This document shows positions 40,283 to 44,853 of a stretch of 44,853 nucleotides of DNA, one piece after another (positions within the stretch are counted from its first letter, which is position 1; every line of letters begins with the position of its first letter). The notes beneath the pieces are model-generated. The model was not told where the DNA came from, ran no database searches, and saw only the letters and a list, made by a program, of their open reading frames with translations. A program made the position numbers and the translations under genes. The stretch is from Firmicutes bacterium UBA3553 (GTDB taxonomy: Bacteria; Bacillota; Clostridia; Tissierellales; Sedimentibacteraceae): NCBI GenBank assembly GCA_002381185.1, contig DFOA01000023.1, positions 1 through 44,853 on the forward strand, written 5' to 3'.

Positions 40283-40495
40283 ATGCAGCAGATATTGAAT
40301 GGTATTTTAGAAGCAATCGAAGATGAGATAAAAGCCCAGAAGCATTATCAAATGCTAGCTGAAAGAGCAGAGGACCCAAAAGTTAAGAAATTTTTTGAAC
40401 AATTGAGAATGGATGAAGAAAATCATGAAAAAGCACTAAGAACTCGCTATGAAGCGTTTGCGAAAATGTTGGAAACCGATAAAAGAGGAAATTGA
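40283..40495 (+). CDS. Half-size ferritin-like diiron protein
   Basis: A 70-residue helical protein that is one half of a ferritin/rubrerythrin fold. E15 lies in the first helix (LEAIEDEIKAQKHY), and E45 and H48 in the second (LRMDEENHEKAL): the E-x29-E-x2-H spacing equals that of encapsulated ferritins, which build a diiron site from two such chains. Normal rubrerythrin-like proteins have four helices and about 140 residues. The gene has its own AAGGATGG binding site and a clean stop, and no second half follows in any frame, so it looks intact rather than truncated. No encapsulin shell gene is in the window. Confidence 0.75.
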   Translation: MQQILNGILEAIEDEIKAQKHYQMLAERAEDPKVKKFFEQLRMDEENHEKALRTRYEAFAKMLETDKRGN

Positions 40496-40574
40496 TGAAT
40501 TGAAGAAAAGGTTGTTAACAGTATAATCAATTTATAGTTTGTTAATTAAAGGCATTTTCATAACATTTTGTTTA

Positions 40575-40583
40575 TGGTATAAT
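40575..40583 (+). promoter_or_regulatory. Extended -10 promoter of the iclR gene
   Basis: TGGTATAAT, a good extended -10, lies 38 bp before the start codon. GTTAATTA elements flank it at about 40540 and 40591 and may be autoregulatory sites. Confidence 0.55.
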
Positions 40584-40620
40584 GCATTAAGTTAATTAGA
40601 CAATTTGGAAGGATATTATA

Positions 40621-41409
40621 ATGATACTTAACGAAAAAGAAGATAAAGACGAAAAATATTTGATGACTTCATTAAGTAAATCTTTGGAGATTTTAGATTT
40701 GCTCAGTAAACATAATGAGTTGAGAGCCATAGATATAAGTAAAGCGTTAAACATTAATAAAGCCAGTACTTTCAAAATGCTTTATACACTGGAAAAGAAC
40801 AAATATATAAATAAAACAGATAACGGAAAATATGAGCTTGGATTAAAATTTATTATCTACGGATCAATAGCATCAGAAAAGTATAATGTAACAACTATAG
40901 CAAGGCCGTTTTTGCAGGAATTGAGGGATAAATGCAATGAAACGGTACATTTAGCAGTTTTGGATAACGAGCTTAATGTAATTTTTTTGGCTAAAGAAAC
41001 AAGCAATGCTTCAGTTCATATGACATCTAGGGTAGGAGTCAGAATGCCTTTTTATTTGACTGCTCTGGGCAAGGTGTTGGTTGCCTATAATTTAGATGAT
41101 AAAATGATAGAAAAACTTAAATCATATAATTTAAAAGGTGCCACAGATAATACAATTACTGATTATTACAGTTTGATTGATAGATTGAGGAAAACAAAAG
41201 AACAAGGATATGGGGAAGACATAGAAGAAAATGAAGTAGGACTGATCAGCTACTCTGCTCCAGTCAATAATGTTCATGGAGAAACAATAGCGGCTATCAG
41301 CATTTCCGGTCCATCCTACAGAGTTAAGAATAATAAAGAAAGCATTATAAATTCAATTAAAAGTACTGCTGAAAAGATATCAAAGTCGATAGGCTACAAT
41401 ATTAAATGA
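40621..41409 (+). CDS. IclR family transcriptional regulator
   Basis: A 262-residue IclR regulator: an N-terminal winged helix (LRAIDISKALNINKASTFKMLYTLEKNKYINKTDNGKYELGLKF, about residues 35-80) and a C-terminal effector domain (FLQELRDKCNETVHLAVL, RVGVRMPFYLTALGKVLVAY, PVNNVHGETIAAISISGPSYRV). IclR proteins respond to small organic acids. It lies upstream of a 2-oxoacid oxidoreductase operon in the same direction but with its own terminators between, so it is a likely separate regulator of that operon. RBS GGAAGGA. Confidence 0.94.
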   Translation: MILNEKEDKDEKYLMTSLSKSLEILDLLSKHNELRAIDISKALNINKASTFKMLYTLEKNKYINKTDNGKYELGLKFIIYGSIASEKYNVTTIARPFLQELRDKCNETVHLAVLDNELNVIFLAKETSNASVHMTSRVGVRMPFYLTALGKVLVAYNLDDKMIEKLKSYNLKGATDNTITDYYSLIDRLRKTKEQGYGEDIEENEVGLISYSAPVNNVHGETIAAISISGPSYRVKNNKESIINSIKSTAEKISKSIGYNIK

Positions 41410-41413
41410 CAAG

Positions 41414-41450
41414 AAATCTCTAAAATTATCAATTTTAGAGATTTTATATT
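41414..41450 (+). terminator. Terminator of the iclR gene
   Basis: AAATCTCTAAAATT (41414-41427) pairs perfectly with AATTTTAGAGATTT (41431-41444), followed by TATATTTAG. Confidence 0.85.
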
Positions 41451-41471
41451 TAGCAAAAATATCCTCTATAG

Positions 41472-41513
41472 TTTGCGTATTATAAACTAGATTTATAATA
41501 CGCAAATTTTTTT
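41472..41513 (+). terminator. Second tandem terminator or operator hairpin
   Basis: TTTGCGTATTATAAA (41472-41486) and its exact complement (41492-41506) are separated by five bases, and a run of T follows. The right arm contains TTTATAATA, which also occurs twice after the next promoter. Confidence 0.85.
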
Positions 41514-41523
41514 ATTTTATTTA

Positions 41524-41580
41524 TTGACAGAACGATAACAAAGACATATAATTTATAATATAGAAATTGAGTTTATAATA
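41524..41580 (+). promoter_or_regulatory. Promoter and candidate IclR sites of the oxidoreductase operon
   Basis: TTGACA (41524-41529), 17-bp spacer, TATAAT (41547-41552). TTTATAATA follows at 41552-41560 and 41572-41580, 20 bp apart (two helical turns), overlapping the expected RNA start. Confidence 0.75.
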
Positions 41581-41651
41581 AAGAAACTACAGAACTACAT
41601 TTAGAATTTAAACTTGAAATCTAAAAAGGTATTAGAAAGGATTGATTACTT

Positions 41652-42191
41652 ATGAGAGAAATTCGTTTTCACGGCAGAGGTGGACAAGGAGTCATCAAAT
41701 CGGCGCAGGTAATTGTTCAATCAATTGTAGAAGCAGGGGCCTATGCTCATTTTATTCCTTCTTTCGGAGTCGAAAGAAAAGGTTCTCCAGTTTATGGTTT
41801 TTTTAGAACGGACAACAAGGACATCAGATTAAAATCACAGGTTTATGAACCAGAAGCAATTATAATTTATGATGATTCACTAATGAAATTGCCTGCTACA
41901 TTTTCAGGATTACAATCCGGCGGTACAGTTCTGATCAATACAGGCAAGGCGTTAGATGAGCTTGAACTTCCGGAAGAGGCAGGATTTGTTTATACTGTCG
42001 ACGCAACCAACATTGCGCTGGAAAAAATTAAACTAGATATACCTAATACTGTCATGCTCGGAGCTTATGCAAAGGTTATGGGTGGCGTTGACTGGGATAT
42101 TATGAAAAAAAATATAAAAGACGTATTTGGAGAAGCCAACTTGTCAGCAGCACAAGCCGGATATGACTCGGTAAAACGTATTAAAGGTTAA
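41652..42191 (+). CDS. 2-oxoacid:ferredoxin oxidoreductase, gamma subunit
   Basis: A 179-residue gamma subunit of the pyruvate/2-oxoisovalerate ferredoxin oxidoreductase family. Hallmarks: IRFHGRGGQGVIKSAQVI at the N-terminus, YAHFIPSFGVERKGSPVYGFFRTD, and NTVMLGAYAKVMGG near the C-terminus. The complex oxidatively decarboxylates a 2-oxoacid with CoA, giving an acyl-CoA, CO2 and reduced ferredoxin, the core step in amino acid fermentation. First of four genes in the order gamma-delta-alpha-beta. Confidence 0.93.
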   Translation: MREIRFHGRGGQGVIKSAQVIVQSIVEAGAYAHFIPSFGVERKGSPVYGFFRTDNKDIRLKSQVYEPEAIIIYDDSLMKLPATFSGLQSGGTVLINTGKALDELELPEEAGFVYTVDATNIALEKIKLDIPNTVMLGAYAKVMGGVDWDIMKKNIKDVFGEANLSAAQAGYDSVKRIKG

Positions 42192-42203
42192 GGAGGAAAG
42201 CAT

Positions 42204-42479
42204 ATGTCAGAAAAGAAATATTATTCGCTTATAGGTGATGAGGGTTTATATGTTCTTGATACAGCCAGCTGGAGAACAGAAAAACCGGTGATGAACAAGG
42301 ATAAGTGTATTGAATGCGGTATATGCATGACATTTTGTCCTGTATGTTCCATAGAATGGACAAGCGGCGAAAAATACGATATCAATTACAGTCATTGCAA
42401 AGGATGTGGAATTTGTGCAAATGAATGTACGCACAAGGCTATAGATATGGTATCTGAAAGAGAAGGAGGAAACAAATAA
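42204..42479 (+). CDS. 2-oxoacid:ferredoxin oxidoreductase, delta (ferredoxin-like) subunit
   Basis: A 91-residue protein with two [4Fe-4S] motifs: CIECGICMTFCPVC and CKGCGICANECTH. It passes electrons from the thiamine site in the beta subunit to external ferredoxin. RBS AAGGAGG. Its stop codon shares a base with the alpha-subunit start (TAATG). Confidence 0.94.
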   Translation: MSEKKYYSLIGDEGLYVLDTASWRTEKPVMNKDKCIECGICMTFCPVCSIEWTSGEKYDINYSHCKGCGICANECTHKAIDMVSEREGGNK

Positions 42480-43657
42480 TGGCATCAACTGTAAAAGCAC
42501 TGACAGGCAATAAATCAGCAGCAATAGGCGCAGCATTATGTAAACCCGATTTAATTGCTGCTTACCCGATTACACCTCAATCATCCGTTGTTGAAACATT
42601 AGCTTCTATGGTTTCAAACGGAGAACTTGATTCTGAAATGGTGCAGGTAGAATCTGAACATTCGGCTATGAGCATAGTTACAGGAGCATCTATGTCAGGA
42701 GGCCGTACATTTACAGCAACCAGCGGAAACGGGCTTGCACTGATGTTTGAACCATATTGCAGGCAGTCAACACTTAGATTACCTACGGTAATGGCAATAG
42801 CTACAAGAGAGATGCAATCGCCTCATACCGTATTCAGCGGTCAGCAAGATGCTATGTCAATAAGAGAAGGCGGATGGATTCAAGTATTTTGCGAAAATAA
42901 TCAGGAGATTTTAGATATGATTATTCAGGGCTATAAAATTGCTGAAAATCATGATGTGCTTCTTCCTGTCAATGTATGCTATGATGGTTTTTATTTATCA
43001 CATCTTGATGAAAGGGTAGAAATTCCAGATCAAGATATGGTAACCGATTTTGTTAAAGTATTTAATTTGAGTCATTTGTCTTTTGACCCTAAATATCCTA
43101 TGGCAGTTGATCCTATGACTTCCGGTCCGAGAGCAATGAAATACAGAGAATCCCATTTAAATGCAATGCAAAATGCTTTAAAGGTAATAGATGATGTTGA
43201 CGATGAATTTGAAAAAACGTTCGGACGCTCATATGGCGGTGTGATTGACACATATTTATGCGATGATGCCGGATTGATCATATTAACAATAGGCTCAACT
43301 ACAGGTACAGCAAGAGAGGCAGTAGATATTGCCAGAGCTGCAGGTAAAAAAGTCGGATTGATTAAGGTAAGATTTATGCGTCCATTCCCGTCCGCTCGGA
43401 TTGCTGAAATATTAAAAGGCAAAAAAGGGTTTGCCGTAATTGACAGGAGTGTTTCATTTGGCTGGAATGCAGGTGCATTATATGTAGAAGTTAAATCAGC
43501 CGTAAGCGATTTGATAAATGAAACACCGAACTTTTCTGCTATCGGGGGTCTGGGAGGATCAGATATTACTCTTAAGCATGTTTTAAATTGCATAGAACAT
43601 TTGGATAATTTAAGTAAAAATCCAATGGGACAAGCTGAAACAATTTGGTTGGATTAA
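42479..43657 (+). CDS. 2-oxoacid:ferredoxin oxidoreductase, alpha subunit
   Basis: A 392-residue alpha subunit. Conserved stretches: AAYPITPQSSVVETLASM (2-oxoacid pocket), VQVESEHSAMSIVTGASMSGGRTFTATSGNGLALM, and REMQSPHTVFSGQQDAM. Domain order is that of four-subunit PORs and VORs. The sequence does not settle whether pyruvate, branched-chain or aryl 2-oxoacids are used; GQQDAM at the position where pyruvate enzymes usually have other residues leaves branched or methylthio acids possible. Confidence 0.93.
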   Translation: MASTVKALTGNKSAAIGAALCKPDLIAAYPITPQSSVVETLASMVSNGELDSEMVQVESEHSAMSIVTGASMSGGRTFTATSGNGLALMFEPYCRQSTLRLPTVMAIATREMQSPHTVFSGQQDAMSIREGGWIQVFCENNQEILDMIIQGYKIAENHDVLLPVNVCYDGFYLSHLDERVEIPDQDMVTDFVKVFNLSHLSFDPKYPMAVDPMTSGPRAMKYRESHLNAMQNALKVIDDVDDEFEKTFGRSYGGVIDTYLCDDAGLIILTIGSTTGTAREAVDIARAAGKKVGLIKVRFMRPFPSARIAEILKGKKGFAVIDRSVSFGWNAGALYVEVKSAVSDLINETPNFSAIGGLGGSDITLKHVLNCIEHLDNLSKNPMGQAETIWLD

Positions 43658-43686
43658 TAAATAAGAATTTATAGGAGGATTGTGTA

Positions 43687-44589
43687 ATGACTTATATTGA
43701 TACATTTAAAGAGGCTAAGGACCTACTGACTCCCGGCACTTCTGCCTGTAAAGGATGCGGCGGAGAAATGCTCTTAAGAAGAGTTTTAAAAATTGCCGGA
43801 GAAAATTCAGTTATAGTTGTTCCGCCTGGATGTATGGCAGGAGCCGGTTCAGTTGGCTGGGATACACTAAGCGGTATGAAAATACCTGTGCATATGACTC
43901 TTCTAGATAATACCGCTTCATTCCTTACAGGTGTTAGTGAAATTTATCAAAGAAGAGGTCGAGGAGATGTTAATATTATAGGATTTGCGGGTGACGGTGC
44001 TACTGCAGACTGTGGTTTTCAATCTTTATCAGGAGCAGCAGAACGCGGAGATAAAATGCTGTATATATGCTACGACAATGAAGGTTATATGAATACGGGA
44101 TATCAAAGAAGTTCCACTTCATCATTGGGTTCAAGAACTTCCACTACGCCTGTGGGCAAAGTTATTAAAGGTAAAAGCCAACATCAAAAATATCTTCCGC
44201 TGATTATGATGATGCATAATGTTGAGTATGTAGCTACTGCTTCTCCCTCAAATATGATGGATTTTACTAAGAAGGTTGAAAAAGGATTGGCCGCAAGCAA
44301 GAGAGGATTTGCCTATATTCATCTATGCTCGCCATGTCCAACAGGTTGGGGTTATGCATCTAATAAGAGTATTGAATTTGCAAAAAATTCGGTTAAGTCA
44401 AACTTTTTTCCTCTTTTGGAGTATGAAGACGGAAAGCTGACGTTAAAGGATAATAAAAATCCGATGCCGGTTTCTGAATTTGTCAAAGGGATAACCAAGT
44501 TTAGGCACTTAGATGATGAAAAAATAGAGCAGCTTCAAAACATGGTAGATCATAGAATGAATGTACTTCGTAAGTTGGCGGATGCGTAG
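43687..44589 (+). CDS. 2-oxoacid:ferredoxin oxidoreductase, beta (TPP) subunit
   Basis: A 300-residue thiamine-diphosphate subunit. The proximal cluster cysteines are in SACKGCGGEM, VPPGCMAG and LCSPCPTGWG; the TPP motif is FAGDGATADCGFQSLSGAAERGDKMLYICYDNEGYMNTGYQRS. Length and motifs are normal. RBS AGGAGG before the ATG. Closes the four-gene operon. Confidence 0.94.
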   Translation: MTYIDTFKEAKDLLTPGTSACKGCGGEMLLRRVLKIAGENSVIVVPPGCMAGAGSVGWDTLSGMKIPVHMTLLDNTASFLTGVSEIYQRRGRGDVNIIGFAGDGATADCGFQSLSGAAERGDKMLYICYDNEGYMNTGYQRSSTSSLGSRTSTTPVGKVIKGKSQHQKYLPLIMMMHNVEYVATASPSNMMDFTKKVEKGLAASKRGFAYIHLCSPCPTGWGYASNKSIEFAKNSVKSNFFPLLEYEDGKLTLKDNKNPMPVSEFVKGITKFRHLDDEKIEQLQNMVDHRMNVLRKLADA

Positions 44590-44645
44590 TATTATAATTG
44601 TTCAGTTAAGACTTATAAGATAAGTTATCAGATTCTGGCCTTGAA

Positions 44646-44671
44646 AGAGGCATTGTAACTGCGATGCCTCT
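44646..44671 (+). other. Hairpin without T tract after the oxidoreductase operon
   Basis: AGAGGCAT (44646-44653) pairs with ATGCCTCT (44664-44671). An A-rich stretch, not T, follows, so it is more likely an mRNA-stabilising or processing element, leaving the next gene in the same transcript. Confidence 0.5.
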
Positions 44672-44700
44672 AAAATATAAAATAAAAAAGGAGAAATAAC

Positions 44701-44853
44701 ATGACTAGAGGCAAGGAAGTAGATGTTAAAAAGTTAAATATTAAGAAGTTAAGTATCGGAATTTTATGTGTAATTATTTATGTGATTTTAACAAATGCTC
44801 CTTCTCCGGAAGGACTTACATTGGAAGGGCAGAAATCGCTTGCCTTAATGGCT
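44701..44853 (+). CDS. Start of a DASS/SLC13-type anion:sodium symporter (cut by window edge)
   Basis: An open frame of 51 codons runs to the last base. ATG 44701 follows AAAAGGAGAAA. After a basic N-terminus comes a membrane segment (IGILCVIIYVILTNAPSP) and EGLTLEGQKSLALMA, which is the usual opening of divalent anion/sodium symporters (CitT/SLC13). Probably cotranscribed with the oxidoreductase genes. Confidence 0.65.
   Translation, partial: MTRGKEVDVKKLNIKKLSIGILCVIIYVILTNAPSPEGLTLEGQKSLALMA

Noticed and set aside
42246..43593. Long minus-strand ORFs opposite the oxidoreductase genes
   Set aside because: They run antisense to well-conserved subunits and show no domain or ribosome binding site.

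Overview
The window is about 45 kb of low-GC chromosomal DNA from an anaerobic Gram-positive bacterium, most likely an amino-acid-fermenting member of the Clostridia. The evidence is strong AGGAGG ribosome binding sites, TTG starts, overlapping operons, a four-subunit ferredoxin-dependent 2-oxoacid oxidoreductase, citrate lyase subunits, a beta-keto acid cleavage enzyme, and many MarR, PadR, LysR and IclR regulators next to small transport operons. I see no rRNA, tRNA, CRISPR array, phage genes or transposase, and I cannot name a species.

Layout, left to right. (1) 1-3.2 kb: the end of a BceAB-type peptide-resistance ABC transporter, then a PadR repressor with a HAAS-like membrane partner. 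(2) 3.4-9.6 kb: a LysR regulator and a methionine operon (metN, metI, an L-2-hydroxyacid dehydrogenase, metQ, a methionine-type aminotransferase). Its leader encodes a peptide with 9 Met in 38 codons, followed by mutually exclusive RNA pairings that look like a trp-type attenuator tuned to methionine. (3) 9.7-16.6 kb: a catabolic cassette bracketed by two direct 87-bp repeats. A PAS sigma-54 activator drives, through three upstream palindromes and a clear -24/-12 promoter, a cyclase-family hydrolase, a sodium symporter fused to two C-terminal winged-helix-like domains, a BKACE enzyme and a thiolase. (4) 16.7-21.5 kb: a solitary Uma2 nuclease-fold gene and a Fur-boxed siderophore ABC importer. 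(5) 21.7-23.2 kb: gltX.

(6) 23.4-29.1 kb: a MarR repressor divergent from citE-citF-(YfcC-type carrier)-(M20 hydrolase), with no citD acyl-carrier subunit. (7) 29.3-35.6 kb: two MarR-controlled efflux modules, one a heterodimeric ABC exporter and one a MATE pump, each with recognisable operators. (8) 35.7-38.1 kb, minus strand: an alkylation-repair operon alkA-ada-ogt whose last gene is a cysteine-rich CCG-domain Fe-S protein. (9) 38.2-40.5 kb: VanZ-like protein, a PAS-PP2C phosphatase and a 70-residue half-ferritin. (10) 40.6 kb to the end: an IclR regulator, a 2-oxoacid:ferredoxin oxidoreductase (gamma-delta-alpha-beta) and the start of a DASS/SLC13-type anion carrier cut by the window edge.

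The strongest candidates for undescribed biology are the methionine leader-peptide attenuator with its operon (a proposed route from 2-hydroxy-4-methylthiobutanoate to methionine) and the sigma-54 BKACE cassette with its transporter-winged-helix fusion. All functional statements are from reading the sequence and family knowledge; no search or folding program was run.
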